Below the pieces are notes generated by a model. It had not been told where the DNA came from and did no database searches. It saw only the letters and a program-made list of their open reading frames with translations. From PALSA-612 sp963791225 (GTDB lineage: Bacteria > Actinomycetota > Thermoleophilia > Gaiellales > Gaiellaceae), in the NCBI GenBank assembly GCA_963791225.1, contig CAWBRV010000002.1, forward strand, positions 66,761 to 130,760: 64,000 nt of DNA, read 5' to 3'. Made by a program: the position numbers and the translations under genes. Within the stretch, counting starts at the first letter, position 1. Each line of letters starts with the position of its first letter. Below are positions 25,987 to 36,594 of the stretch, in pieces.

Positions 25987-27033
25987 ATGGGTCTGCAGAT
26001 CTTCTGGTTCGTCCTGATCGCGATCCTCTGGGGCGGCTACTTCCTGCTCGAGGGATTCGACTTCGGCGTCGGCATGCTGCTCCCGTTCCTGCCCCGAGAC
26101 GAGGAGGAGCGCGGGGTGATGTTCCAGACGATCGGGCCTGTCTGGGACGGGAACGAGGTCTGGCTGGTCGTCGCGGGCGGCGCAACGTTCGCCGCCTTCC
26201 CCAGCTGGTACGCGACGATGTTCTCGGGCTTCTACCTCGCCCTGCTGCTCGTCCTCGTCTTCCTGATCATCCGTGTGATCTCGTTCGAGTGGCGTTCGAA
26301 GAGCGAGAGCCTGCGCTGGCGGGCCGTGTGGATGTGGGCAAACACCGTCGGCAGCTTCGGCGCGTCGCTCGTCTGGGGCGTCGGCCTTGCCAACCTCGTC
26401 AACGGCGTGCCGATCAACTCGTCGGGAGACTTCGCGGGCACCTTCTGGGACCTGTTCCGGCCGTACACGGTCGTCGCCGGCCTGGCCGTCGTGCTCCTGT
26501 TTGCCTTCCACGGCGCGACCTTCCTGACCATCCGCACGACCGGCGACCTCTGCCAGCGCGCGGCGCAGGCGGCCCGGACGCTCTCGATCGCGGCGGCGCT
26601 CGTCGGGGCCGCGTTCTTCGCCTGGACGGTCGCGGTCGCCGTCGACAACAACGACAAGAGCGTGTTCCCGCCGATCCTGCCCGCGCTGCTCGGGATCGCC
26701 GCCGTCGCCCTCGCCGTGTTCTTCGTCCACCGGGGGCAGAGCGGTCGGGCGTTCCTCGCCACCGCGCTCGGGACGGTGCTGGTCGTGGCAACGCTGTTCA
26801 CGAGCCTCTATCCGCGAGTGATGGTCTCGAGCACCGACTTCGGAAACAGCCTGACCGTCAGCAACGCCGCGTCTGCGAACTACACGCTCAAGGTGATGAC
26901 CGTGATCGCGCTGATCCTGGTCCCAGTCGTGCTGCTCTACCAGGGCTGGACGTACCACGTCTTCCGCCAACGGCTCGGCGGCGGGCAGGCGGACGATGCC
27001 GCTCCGCCCGCGCCGCCTGAACCGACGGGCTAG
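25987..27033 (+). CDS. cydB: cytochrome bd quinol oxidase subunit II
   Basis: 348 residues, ATG three bases after the cydA stop. Partner of CydA without redox cofactors of its own in most species. The signatures LWGGYFLLEGFDFGVGMLLP and GPVWDGNEVWLVVAGGATFA are intact. About eight to nine membrane segments follow, ending LILVPVVLLYQGWTYHVF. Stop overlaps the GTG of cydD, so the four genes form one tightly packed operon. Confidence 0.95.
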   Translation: MGLQIFWFVLIAILWGGYFLLEGFDFGVGMLLPFLPRDEEERGVMFQTIGPVWDGNEVWLVVAGGATFAAFPSWYATMFSGFYLALLLVLVFLIIRVISFEWRSKSESLRWRAVWMWANTVGSFGASLVWGVGLANLVNGVPINSSGDFAGTFWDLFRPYTVVAGLAVVLLFAFHGATFLTIRTTGDLCQRAAQAARTLSIAAALVGAAFFAWTVAVAVDNNDKSVFPPILPALLGIAAVALAVFFVHRGQSGRAFLATALGTVLVVATLFTSLYPRVMVSSTDFGNSLTVSNAASANYTLKVMTVIALILVPVVLLYQGWTYHVFRQRLGGGQADDAAPPAPPEPTG

Positions 27034-28709
27034 TGGGTCATCTCGACCCGCGGCTCGTCGGGCGGGCCAGGGCAGTCCGGGTGCTGCTCGGCATCGACAC
27101 GGCGGCGGGTCTCGGCACTGCGCTGCTCGTCCTGCTGCAGGCCGTGCTGATCGCGAGGATCGTCGCCCGCGCGTTCTACGGCGCGCCGCTCGCGGACGTC
27201 TCCACGGACATCGTGGCGCTCGCCCTCGTCTTCGCCGGCCGCGGCGCCCTCGCCTGGTCGTTCGAGGTCGCGGGGCGGCGGGCGGCGCAGACGGTGCTCT
27301 CGGAGCTTCGGCTCGCGGTCGTGGAGCGCCGGTTGCGTACTCAGCCGACGGCGGTCGACGGGGTCGCGGGCGGGGAGATCGTGGCCGCCGCCGTCCAGGG
27401 AGTCGACGCGCTCGAGGCCTACTTCGCGCGCTACCTGCCCCAGGTCGTCCTCGCGTGTCTCGTGCCGCTCGCGGTCATCGGTCTCGTCTTCTCGATCGAC
27501 GTCGATTCGGCGCTGATCATGCTGGCGACGCTGCCGCTCGTTCCGATCTTCATGTGGCTGATCGGGCGCTACACCCAGGAGAAGACCCGCGAGCGCTGGC
27601 AGGCGCTCAGGCTCCTGTCGACACATTTCCTCGACGTCGTGCGCGGCCTGCCGACCCTGCGCGCCTTCAACCGCGGCCGGGCGCAGGCGGCGACGATCGC
27701 GGAGGTCAGCGAGCGCTACCGCCGGACGACGATGGCGACGCTCCGCATCGGATTCCTCTCCGGCTCCGTGCTGGAGCTGGCGGCGACGCTCGGCGTGGCG
27801 CTCGTCGCGGTGACGATCGGCGTCAGACTGGTCGGCGGCGGCATCGGGCTGCAGGCGGCGCTGACCGTGCTCGTGCTGGCGCCCGAGCTGTACCTGCCGC
27901 TGCGGCAGCTCGGCACGCAGTACCACGCGAGTGCGGACGGCCTCGCCGTCGCCGAGCGCCTGCTCGGGCTCCTGGAGGCACCATCAGCCGTGGGCGCGGG
28001 CGGCTCGCAGGTGCCCCCGCGACCCGACCGGGCACCCGTACGGCTCGAGGGTGTCGCCTTCTCGTACCCGTCCGCCCGGGAGCTCGTGCTCGACGGCTTC
28101 GACCTGGAGCTCTGTCCGGGAGAGACGGTTGCCCTCGTCGGCGCCAGCGGAGCCGGCAAGAGCACCGTCGCCGACCTCCTGCTCCGCCTCGTCGAGCCGA
28201 CGGCCGGCCGCATGACGGTCGGCGGCGTCGACCTCGCCCTCTGCCGGCCCGAGGCGTGGCGAGAGCAGGTCGCCTGGGTGCCGCAGCGGCCGGCGATCGT
28301 CCGCGGCAGCGTCGCCGACAACATCCGGCTGGGAGACCCGTCGGCCACGGAAGAGCGGGTGTGCAGGGCGGCCGGTCTCGCCGGTGCCGCCGACTTCGTG
28401 CTCGGGCTGCCCGACGGGTACGAGACACGGGTCGGCGACGGCGGGCGGACGCTCTCGGCCGGCGAGCGGCGGCGCATCGCGCTGGCGCGGGCCTTCCTTC
28501 GGGACGCGCCGCTCGTGATCCTCGACGAGCCGACGGCGGATCTCGACCCCGTGAACGCCGAGCTCGTCGCCGCGGCGGTCGAGCGGCTTCGCGACGGCCG
28601 CACGCTGCTCGTGATCGCTCACCGGCCGGAGCTCGTGCGGCGCGCCGACCGCGTCGTCCTGCTCGCCGGCGGCCGGGCGAGCGTGCCCACGGCGGGAGTG
28701 ACCGTATGA
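27033..28709 (+). CDS. cydD: ABC exporter half for cytochrome bd assembly, CydD
   Basis: 558 residues. Six-helix ABC exporter domain (about 1-310, with YLPQVVLACLVPLAVIGLVF) followed by an ATPase domain: Walker A VGASGAGKSTVADLLL, signature LSAGERRRIALARAFL, Walker B PLVILDEPTADLDP and switch His in VIAHRPE. The signature reads LSAGE instead of LSGGQ. CydDC transports a thiol or heme-related compound needed for assembling the bd oxidase; the exact substrate is debated in the literature. The GTG overlaps the cydB stop. Confidence 0.92.
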   Translation: MGHLDPRLVGRARAVRVLLGIDTAAGLGTALLVLLQAVLIARIVARAFYGAPLADVSTDIVALALVFAGRGALAWSFEVAGRRAAQTVLSELRLAVVERRLRTQPTAVDGVAGGEIVAAAVQGVDALEAYFARYLPQVVLACLVPLAVIGLVFSIDVDSALIMLATLPLVPIFMWLIGRYTQEKTRERWQALRLLSTHFLDVVRGLPTLRAFNRGRAQAATIAEVSERYRRTTMATLRIGFLSGSVLELAATLGVALVAVTIGVRLVGGGIGLQAALTVLVLAPELYLPLRQLGTQYHASADGLAVAERLLGLLEAPSAVGAGGSQVPPRPDRAPVRLEGVAFSYPSARELVLDGFDLELCPGETVALVGASGAGKSTVADLLLRLVEPTAGRMTVGGVDLALCRPEAWREQVAWVPQRPAIVRGSVADNIRLGDPSATEERVCRAAGLAGAADFVLGLPDGYETRVGDGGRTLSAGERRRIALARAFLRDAPLVILDEPTADLDPVNAELVAAAVERLRDGRTLLVIAHRPELVRRADRVVLLAGGRASVPTAGVTV

Positions 28710-30379
28710 CCGCGACGCTGCGAAGGCTGCTCTCGCTGGCGCATGCGCCGCGGCCCCGCGTCGCCGTCTCGGTGCTGCTCGGCGCGGCCACGGTCGTCTG
28801 CGGCGTCGGCCTGATGGCCACGGCCGGCTACCTGATCTCCCGCGCCGCCGAGCGGCCGGCGATCCTCTCGCTGACCGTCGCGATCGTCGCCGTCCGGTTC
28901 TTCGGCCTCACACGCCCGGTGGTGCGCTACCTGGAGCGACTCGCCTCCCACGACCTCGCCTTCCGCGTGCTCGGGCGCGTCCGCGTCCGCGTCTACGAGC
29001 GGATCGAGCCGCTGGCGCCGGTGGAGCTCGACGGCTACCGGCGCGGTGACCTGCTCTCGCGGATGGTCGCCGACGTGGACGCGCTCGAGAACCTCCACCT
29101 GCGCGGAGTCGGGCCGCCGCTCGTCGCAGTTGTGGCCGGCTCCGCCTGCGTCGGCGTCGCCGCGTCCTTCCTCCCGGCCGCTGCGGTCGTGCTCGCGGTC
29201 GGTCTCGTGCTGGCCGGCGTCGCGGTGCCCGCGGTCGCGGGGTCGCTCGGGCGTCGCGCCGGGCAGCGGCAGGCCGCCGCGCGGGGCGAGCTCACGTCCG
29301 AGCTCGTCGAGCTGCTGCAGGCCGCGCCGGAGCTCGTCGTCTACGGGCAGGAGCAGGAGCGTCTGGCCCGCGTGCGCGCCGCCGATCGGGCGCTCGTGCG
29401 GATCGCGCGCCGCGATGCGCTCGCCGCGGGCGCCGGCGACGGCCTCGGGCTGGTCGTCGTCGGGGCGACCGTCGCAGGGGTGCTCGCCGTGTCCGTCTCG
29501 GCACACGCGGCCGGGCACCTCGACCGGGTGTGGATCGCGATGCTGGCGCTCCTGGCGCTCGCCTCCTTCGAGGCGGTGCAGCCGCTGTCGGCCGCGGCGC
29601 GCGAGCTGGCTGCGACGCTCTCCGCCGGGCGCCGCGTCCTGGAGCTGGTCGACCGCGAGCCGCTCGTCAGCGATCCAGCCGAGCCAGTGCCGCCGCCGCA
29701 CCGGCGGGCGACGGTCGCTCTCGAGGACGTCCGCGCGCGCTACCCGGGCGGCGAAGCACCGGTGCTCGACGGCGCGCGCCTGTCGCTCGGCCCCGGAGGC
29801 CGCGTCGCACTGGTCGGCGAGAGCGGCGCCGGGAAGACCACGGTCACCAACCTCCTGCTGCGGTTCCTCGACCCCGAGGCGGGCCGGGTCACACTCGGCG
29901 GACGCGACCTGCGCGAATACCGCCAGGAGGACGTCCGCCGGGCGATCGCCGTCGCCGGCCAGGACTCCCACCTCTTTTCGACGAGCATCCGCGAGAACGT
30001 CCGCCTCGCCCGCCCGGAGGCGAGCGACGACGAGGTCGAGCAGGCTCTTCGGCGGGCCGGGATCTGGGACTGGATCGTCACGCTCCCGGACGGCGCGGAC
30101 ACCCTGGTCGGCGAGCAGGGCGCGGAGCTCTCGGGCGGCCAGCGGCAGCGCGTCGTCGTCGCCCGCGCCCTGCTCGCCGATCCGTACGTGCTCGTGCTCG
30201 ACGAGCCGACGGCTCACCTCGATCCGCCGGCGGCGCAGAAGCTGGTGCGCGACGTGTTCGCCGCCGCGGGCGACACCTCGGTGCTGCTGATCACGCACCG
30301 GCCCGAAGGGCTCGATCTCGTCGAGGAGGTGCTCGTGCTCGCCGACGGGAAGATCGCCCCGGCGGCGGCCACGGCCTAG
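28706..30379 (+). CDS. cydC: ABC exporter half for cytochrome bd assembly, CydC
   Basis: 557 residues, ATG overlapping the cydD stop (ATGA). Membrane domain with AAERPAILSLTVAIVAVRFF and RYLERLASHDLAFRVLG, the loop typical of CydC. ATPase domain: Walker A VGESGAGKTTVTNLLL, Q-loop IAVAGQDSHLFSTS, signature LSGGQRQRVVVARALL, Walker B YVLVLDEPTAHLDP. CydC and CydD form the heterodimer. Its stop lies seven bases from the stop of the convergent GMC gene, with no obvious terminator between. Confidence 0.92.
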   Translation: MTATLRRLLSLAHAPRPRVAVSVLLGAATVVCGVGLMATAGYLISRAAERPAILSLTVAIVAVRFFGLTRPVVRYLERLASHDLAFRVLGRVRVRVYERIEPLAPVELDGYRRGDLLSRMVADVDALENLHLRGVGPPLVAVVAGSACVGVAASFLPAAAVVLAVGLVLAGVAVPAVAGSLGRRAGQRQAAARGELTSELVELLQAAPELVVYGQEQERLARVRAADRALVRIARRDALAAGAGDGLGLVVVGATVAGVLAVSVSAHAAGHLDRVWIAMLALLALASFEAVQPLSAAARELAATLSAGRRVLELVDREPLVSDPAEPVPPPHRRATVALEDVRARYPGGEAPVLDGARLSLGPGGRVALVGESGAGKTTVTNLLLRFLDPEAGRVTLGGRDLREYRQEDVRRAIAVAGQDSHLFSTSIRENVRLARPEASDDEVEQALRRAGIWDWIVTLPDGADTLVGEQGAELSGGQRQRVVVARALLADPYVLVLDEPTAHLDPPAAQKLVRDVFAAAGDTSVLLITHRPEGLDLVEEVLVLADGKIAPAAATA

Positions 30380-30385
30380 CCCTGG

Positions 30386-31939
30386 TCAGCCGCCCAGGCG
30401 CCCGAGCAGGTGATCGCCGACCCGCAGTGAGTTGGCCATCGCCGTCAGCGCAGGGTTGACGGCGCCGATGCTCGGAAAGACGCTCGTGTCGACGACGTAC
30501 AGGTTGTCGAGCTCGTGGGCGCGGCAGTCCACGTTCAGCGCCGACGTCGCGGGATCGCTGCCGAACCGGCACGTGCCCGCCTGGTGCGCGACACCTGCGA
30601 CTGGGATCTCGTTCTTCATGTAGGCGAAGCGCTTGATCAGGTGGCCCTCGTTCATGTCCAGCTTGCCGAGCAGCGACCGGAGCTTGTCGTAGAGCTTCTG
30701 CTTGGGGACGTCGTTCGTCGGCGTGTACGCGAGCGTGAGCTTGCCGTCGCGATCCACGGTCACGCGGTTCTCGGGCATGGGCAGGTCCTCGGTCGAGAGC
30801 CAGAAGTCGATCGCGTGGCGGGCAATCCGCTCGAGCGTCCAGTGCGGCGCCAGCTTCGTCTCGGTGGGCTTCTCACCGCGGAACATCGGCTCCTGCGACT
30901 TGCCGACCATCTGGATGTTCCCGAGCGGGAACTCGTCCTCGTCCGAGCCGAAGTAGAAGTCGTTGAGCCCGAGCGTCTTCTGGAAGACCGTCGGGTTCTC
31001 CTCGCGGGACAGCGCCAGCACGGCCTGGCTCGCGTGGAACATGTAGTTGCGCCCAACCTGGTCGGAGCCGTTCGCCAGGCCGTTCGGGTGCTTGTCGCTC
31101 GCCGACGTGAGCAGCAGCCTGGCGGTGTTGGCCGCGCCGCAGGCGAGCACGACGATGTCGGCCGAGAAGCTCACGGTCTCGCCGCCGTGCTCGACCACGA
31201 CCTCCGTGACGGCTGTGCCCGCGTCGTTGGTGCCGAGTCTCGTCGCCTTCGCGTTCGTCAGCAGCGTGACGTTGTCGTGCTCGAGCGCGGGCCGCACGCC
31301 GAACACCTCCGCGTCGGACTTGCCGTGGACGGCGCAGGGGAAGCCGTCGCAGTTCATGCAGCGCACGCAGGGGCTGTACGGCATGTTGTCCTCGAGGAGG
31401 CGGATCCCGCACGGTGCGTGGAACGGGTGGTGGCCGGCCCGCTCGAGGTCGTCCGAGAGCTGCTGGATGCGCGGCTCGTGCGAGACGGCCGGGAACGGGT
31501 ACGGCGCGCTCGCAGGCGGCTCGGTCGGATCCTCGCCGCGCGCGCCGTGCACCTGGTAGAGCTGCTCGGCCAGTGTGTAGTAGGGCTCGAGCTCGTCATA
31601 GGTGATCGGCCACGCGGGCGAGATGCCGTCGTGGTGGCGGAGCTCGCCGAAGTCCTCCTTGCGGAGCCGGTAGAGCGCGGCGCCGTAGAGCTTCGTCGCC
31701 CCGCCGACGAAGTAGTGGATCTGCGGCTGGAACGGCTTGCCCTTCGGGTCGTACCAGGTGTCCGGCGAGACGTAGCGGTTGTCCGCGAACACGTCCTGCG
31801 CGAGCCAGTTCTGGGGCTCACGCGGCAGCCAGTCGCCTCGTTCGAGCAGCAGGATCCGCTTCCCGGACGGGGCCAGGTGGCGGGCGAGCGTGCCGCCGCC
31901 GGCCCCGGTCCCGACGATGATCACGTCATATGCGTCCAC
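30386..31939 (-). CDS. GMC-family FAD oxidoreductase
   Basis: 517 residues. Glucose-methanol-choline type flavoenzyme: dinucleotide-binding VIIVGTGAGGGTLARHLA at the N-terminus, FVGGATKLYGAALYRLR, CVRCMNCDGFPC (a cysteine cluster seen in some sugar or gluconate dehydrogenases of this group), VVLACGAANTARLLL, and the C-terminal VAHQAGTCRFGSDP and VDTSVFPSIGAVNPALTAMA with catalytic His/Asn region. Good AGGAGG four bases upstream of GTG. It is the last gene of the minus-strand carbohydrate operon, 19 bases after the GH15 stop, so a sugar or polyol substrate is likely. Confidence 0.9.
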   Translation of the reverse strand: MDAYDVIIVGTGAGGGTLARHLAPSGKRILLLERGDWLPREPQNWLAQDVFADNRYVSPDTWYDPKGKPFQPQIHYFVGGATKLYGAALYRLRKEDFGELRHHDGISPAWPITYDELEPYYTLAEQLYQVHGARGEDPTEPPASAPYPFPAVSHEPRIQQLSDDLERAGHHPFHAPCGIRLLEDNMPYSPCVRCMNCDGFPCAVHGKSDAEVFGVRPALEHDNVTLLTNAKATRLGTNDAGTAVTEVVVEHGGETVSFSADIVVLACGAANTARLLLTSASDKHPNGLANGSDQVGRNYMFHASQAVLALSREENPTVFQKTLGLNDFYFGSDEDEFPLGNIQMVGKSQEPMFRGEKPTETKLAPHWTLERIARHAIDFWLSTEDLPMPENRVTVDRDGKLTLAYTPTNDVPKQKLYDKLRSLLGKLDMNEGHLIKRFAYMKNEIPVAGVAHQAGTCRFGSDPATSALNVDCRAHELDNLYVVDTSVFPSIGAVNPALTAMANSLRVGDHLLGRLGG

Positions 31940-31958
31940 CGTTCCTCCTCAGCCTCGG

Positions 31959-33855
31959 TCAGTACTGCTTGAGCAGTTCGGGGATCATGATTCGGGCTGC
32001 CGCCTCGATCAGCGCCAGATGCGAGAACGCCTGCGGGAAGTTCCCAAGATGGTGCCCGGTCTCGACGTCGAACTCCTCGGCGTAGAGCCCGAGCGGCGAC
32101 GCGATCCGAAGCAGCCGCTCCATCATGTCCCGGGCCCGCTGCAACTCGCCCACGATCGCGAGGCCGGAGACGAGCCAGAACGAGCAGATCAGGAAGGTTC
32201 CCTCCTTGCCGGAGAGGCCGTCGTCGGTCTCGTCGGTGCGGTAGCGCAGGACGAACCCGTCCTCGGTGAGCTCCTCGGCGATCGCGAGGACACTGTTTCG
32301 CAGGCGCTCGTCGTCGGCCGGCAAGAACCCGAAGATCGCGGCGAGGAGCGTCGAGGCGTCGAGCGACTCCGTCTCGTAGTGCTGGCGGAGGACACCGCGG
32401 TCGCTGAGACCGTGCGCGAGGATGTCCGCATGGATCTCGTCGGCGGTCGCCTGCCACTGCGCCGCCGATTCCGGGTCGCTGCGGATCTCCGCGAGCTTCG
32501 CCGCGCGGTCCAGCGCGACCCAGCACATCAACTTCGACGAAACGTAGTGCTGCGGCTTGCCTCTCGCCTCCCAGATCCCCTGGTCGGGCTCGCCGCCAGA
32601 CCGCCGTCGCGCAGGCGGCCTGAGCCTGGACGATGGGCCAGAGTCGCGCCGGAAGCCGCTCGCTGCGCCGCGTGTGCAGCAGGATCGAGTCGAGCACGGC
32701 GCCGAACACATCGTTCTGGCGCTGGTCGAAGGCGCCGTTGCCGAGGCGAACCGGCCGCGCGCCCGCGTAGCCCGACAGGTCGTCACGCGTCGATTCGGTC
32801 AGGTCGCGACGGCCGTCGATGCCGTACATGATCTGGAGCCCACCGTCCTCGTTCGGCTCGAGGTCGGCGACGAACTGCATGAACTCGTCGGCCTCCCAGT
32901 CGAGGTTGAGGTAGTGCAGCGCCTGCAGCGTGAAGGTCGTGTCGCGCATCCACGTGTAGCGGTAGTCCCAGTTGCGCTCGCCCCCGGGCGTCTCGGGCAG
33001 CGACGTCGTCAGCGCCGCGACCGTGGCGCCGGTCGGCATGTAGGTGAGGCCCTTGATCGCGAGCGCCGAGCGCTGGATCGGGTCGCGCCAGCGGTGATCG
33101 GGGACGCGGGCTTCGTCGAGCCAGCGGCGCCAGAAGCGGATCGTCGCCGCGATTCTGGCCTCCGCGTCGTCCGCGTCGGCGGGCGCCTTGAGCTGCTCGG
33201 CCCACGACAGGGCGCAGTAGGCCGTGTCGCCCGCCTCGAGCACGTGCCGGGCACGAGCGCGGTTGCCCTCGATTCCGAGCTGGAGATCGGTGACGAGACG
33301 GATCGTCTGGCCGGCGCCACTCGCGTCGGCAGCGTGGCGGGAGCCCTCGGCGAGCGACCACTCCGCCGGCGTCCTGCCGTAGTCGAACGCCGGCTCGCAG
33401 ACGAGCTCGACCTCGACGCGCCCATCGACGCATTCGACCGTTCGCACCAGCATGTGCTCGGCGTCGTCGTCGGCCGGCGGCCGTGAGTGCGGAGTGATCT
33501 CGTCCTCGTGGTCGGTCGGGCCCATCGTCAACGCGTCATGCACGACGAGCCAGCCGCCCGGCGTCTTCCAGGTCGTCACGAGCACGTTCGTTCCCGGCTC
33601 GTAGGCCCTCGCTGTCGGATGGTTGATCCCGAACGGTCCGAACCGGAAGGCGCCGGCCTCGCGGTCGAGCAAGCTGCCGAACACGCTCGGCGCGTCGAAG
33701 GAGGGAACACACAGCCAGTCGATCGCTCCGTCGGGGGCGACCAGCGCGCCGGTGTGGCAATTGGACAGGAACGCGTAGTCGGCGATCGGCGGGAACGGCG
33801 AGGGGGCTGCCGCGCTCTGCGGCTTCGGCTGAGCGGATCGAGCGGCGGAGCTCAT
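31959..33855 (-). CDS. glycoside hydrolase family 15 (glucoamylase/trehalase-like), frameshifted
   Basis: Cuts alpha-linked glucose from oligosaccharides or trehalose. Starts PIADYAFLSNCHTGALVAPD GAIDWLCVPSFD region typical of the actinobacterial GH15 group that includes trehalases; ERNWDYRYTWMRDTTFTLQA lines the active site. One extra base near 32594 (rc TGGCGGCGAGCC) breaks the frame after ACATAVW; the rest (PDQGIWEARGKPQHYVSSKL, ETGHHLGNFPQAFSHLALI) runs to 31959. Corrected length is 631 residues, normal for the family. ATG overlaps the zwf stop. No signal peptide, so it acts on internal sugars. Confidence 0.9.
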
Positions 33856-35233
33856 GATGCGATCCAGGGCTCGTGCCACCGGCCGTGGCCACCGACCAGC
33901 GCGTCGGCCTCTTCGGGCCCCCACGAGCCCTGGGCGTAGACGTGGACGGGCGCCGGCGCGTCGAGCAGCGGCTGCATCACCCGCCACGTCTCCTCGACGC
34001 CGTCCTGGCGGGTGAAGCGCGTGCTGTCGCCGACCATCGCCGCGTGGAGCAGCACCTCGTACGGCGTCGCTCCCTCGCCGCCCTGCTGCGAGAACTCCAT
34101 GTCGAGCTCGATCGATCCCGGCCCGTCCGCCCGGTGTGCCTCGACGACGAGCCTGATCCCGGTCGTCGGGTCGAGCTTGACGACGAGCTGGTTCGGCTCC
34201 GCGGCGTGTCCGAACGCCGCGAATCCCAGGCGGGGTGGATGCTTGAAGACGAGGCGGAGCTCGGTCTGCGTCACCGGCAGGCGCTTCCCCGTGCGGATGA
34301 AGAACGGGACGCCCGCCCACCGCCAGTTCTCGATCTCGAGACGCAACGCCGCATACGTCTCGGTGGTCGAGCCGGCTGCGACACCGTCGATTCCGAGATA
34401 GCCGTCGTACTGGCCGCGCACGTAGTGGGCAGGGTCGGCCTCGACGACGGCGCGGAAGAGAGCGACCTGCGCGTCCTTGATCGTTGCCGGGTCGCCCCGC
34501 GCGGGCGCCTCCATCGCTGCCAGCGCCGACCACCTGCATGAGGTGGTTGACGACGACGTCGCGCAGCGCTCCGACCGGGTCGTAGAAGTGGCCGCGGTCC
34601 TCGACGCCGAAGTCCTCGGCCATCGTGATCTGCACGGACGCGATGTGGTTCCGGTTCCAGACCGGCTCGAGCAGCGAGTTCGCGAACCGGAGGTAGATGA
34701 TCTCGTCGAGGCCCATCTTCCCCAGGTAGTGGTCGATCCGGTAGAGCTGCGACTCGTCGATGTACTGGTGAAGCTCGTCGGCGAGCTCGTGGGCGGACGC
34801 GCGGTCGTGGCCGAACGGCTTCTCGACGACGATTCGGGCCGTCTTCGTCAGTCCGGCCTCGGCGAGCCCCTTGATGACCGTGCCGAACAGGAACGGCGGG
34901 ATCTCGAGGTAGAAGACCGGCCGCTTCGCGCCGCCGATCGCCTTCCCGACGCGCTCGTACGTCGCGGCGTCGCCGAAGTCTCCCTGCACGTAGGAGAGCC
35001 GCGTCGGCAAGGCGCTTGAAGACGTCCTCGTCGAGCTGCTCACCGGTCCCGACGATCGACTCACGCGCGCGTTCGACGAGCTGGTCGACCGTCCAGTCGT
35101 CGACCGCGACGCCGACGATCGGGCAGTCGAGCAGGCCGCGGCGCTCGAGCCGGTAGAGCGATCGGAAGGTCATCACCTTCGCGAGGTCGCCGGTGATCCC
35201 GAAGGCCACGAACACGTCGGCGCTCGTCGTCAT
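33852..35233 (-). CDS. zwf: glucose-6-phosphate 1-dehydrogenase (two frameshifts)
   Basis: First enzyme of the oxidative pentose phosphate path, giving NADPH. Pieces in three frames: VAFGITGDLAKVMTFRSLYR (nucleotide site, normally GASGDLAK), then after an extra base near 35011 LSYVQGDFGD, VVEKPFGHDRASAHEL and the catalytic RIDHYLGKMGLDEIIYLRFA, then after an extra base near 34520 MEAPARGDPATIKDAQVALF to the end, with RWAGVPFFIRTGKRL. Removing two bases gives 459 residues, the normal size. Placed between sugar-releasing GH15 and NDH-2, it would feed released glucose-6-phosphate to NADPH. Confidence 0.93.
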
Positions 35234-35269
35234 CTCCTGTCTCCCTTCGTGTCGTTCACGGCTGACGCC

Positions 35270-36535
35270 TCAGTCGGGCTTCTCGTCGGCGTTGACGGAG
35301 ATGCGGGCGGTGCGTTCGTGGGTGAAGCCGGCCCAGATCCAGTCGAGCACCGCCTTGGTCCGGTCCTCGCCGGTGGAGAGCAGCGCCAGGTGGACGGACC
35401 CCCAGGCGAGGAAGGCCATGCGGCCCTTCATCGTGTGCCCGCCGCGACTGCATCACCGCCGCGCCGCGGCCGATCGTCGCCATCGTGCCCTTGTCGTGGT
35501 AGGCGAACGGCTCCGTCTCCTTTCCCTCGACGAGCCGGGCGATGTTCTCGCCGGCGTGCTCGCCCGACTGGAGCGCGACCGAGCCGAGCTGCGGCAGCAC
35601 CTGCTTCGTCTTCGGGTCGGTGATCGCGGCGATGTCGCCGACGGCGAACACCTCCGGATGGCCGTCCAGGCTCAGGTCAGGCCCGACCGGAACGCGGTCG
35701 CCTCGCTCGAGCTCGACGCCGAGCGTCTTGACGATCGGATGCGCCAGCAGGCCCGCGCCCCAGACGAGCGTGTGCGCCTTGATCACCTCCCCGGACTTGA
35801 GCGTCACACGGGTCGGCGCGATCGAGGAAACCACCTCGCCGACCAGGATCTCGACGCTGCGCTTCTCGAGCGCGCCGCTTCGCGTAGGTCTGGATGTCCT
35901 TCTTGAACATCGAGAAGAGGGCCGGCCCGGCCTCGACGAGGACGATCCGCGCCTGCTCCTGCGGCACGTTCGGGTAGTCCTTGTCGAAGTCGTTCCGGTA
36001 CAGCTCCGCGAGCGCGCCGGCGCTCTCGATCCCGGTCGGGCCGCCGCCGACGACGACCACGTTGAGCGCGCCGTCGTCGACGAGATCAGGGATCCCTGTC
36101 GGCGGCCTCCCAGCGCTCGAGCACGTGCTCCTTGAGCCGCACGGCGTCGGCGAGCGTGTACATGGGGAACGCGTGCTCGGCGGCGCCTTCGGTGCCGAAG
36201 AAGTTGACCTGCGCCCCGAGCGCCAGCACGAGCTAGTCGTACGTGAGCGGCTTCATCTGCGCGAACTGCACCTCGCGCTTGGCGAGATCGATCGCCGTCG
36301 CCGTCGCCTCGTGGACGGCGACGTTCGGCTGCTCGTGGAACAGGTCACGCAGCGGATGGGCGACCGCCGAGTTCTCGAGCAGATCGGTGGCGACCTGGTA
36401 CAGCATCGGCTGGAAGGTGTGGTAGTCGTGCTTGTCGACGAGCACGACGTCGACGTCGGCACCCTTCAGCTTGCGGGCGGCGCCGATGCCCGCGAAGCCT
36501 CCGCCCAGGATCAAGACGCGCGAACGTTCCCCCAT
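35270..36535 (-). CDS. ndh: type II NADH dehydrogenase (three frameshifts and one amber codon)
   Basis: Single-subunit, non-proton-pumping NADH:quinone oxidoreductase. Assembled from pieces: RVLILGGGFAGIGAARKL (FAD site), YHTFQPMLYQVATDLL, LTYD followed by TAG at 36235-36233 and then LVLALGAQVNFFGTEGA, where relatives have a sense codon (often Tyr); an extra base near 36095; VVVVGGGPTGIESAGALAEL (NADH site); an extra base near 35875; HTLVWGAGLLAHPIVKTLGV and VFAVGDIAAI; an extra base near 35439; then MKGRMAFLAWGSVHLALL to the end. Removing three bases leaves about 420 residues, the normal length. It would pass electrons to quinone, including for the bd oxidase. The density of lesions is the highest in the window. 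Confidence 0.85.
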
Positions 36536-36594
36536 GCGGGCAGCCTGCTGAACGGGGACGAACGTCGGCATCGCACAGAAGGGATGAAAGGACG

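Noticed and set aside
30515..31972. 485-codon plus-strand frame opposite the GMC gene
   Set aside because: Antisense shadow rich in Arg, Val and His, with no recognisable domain.
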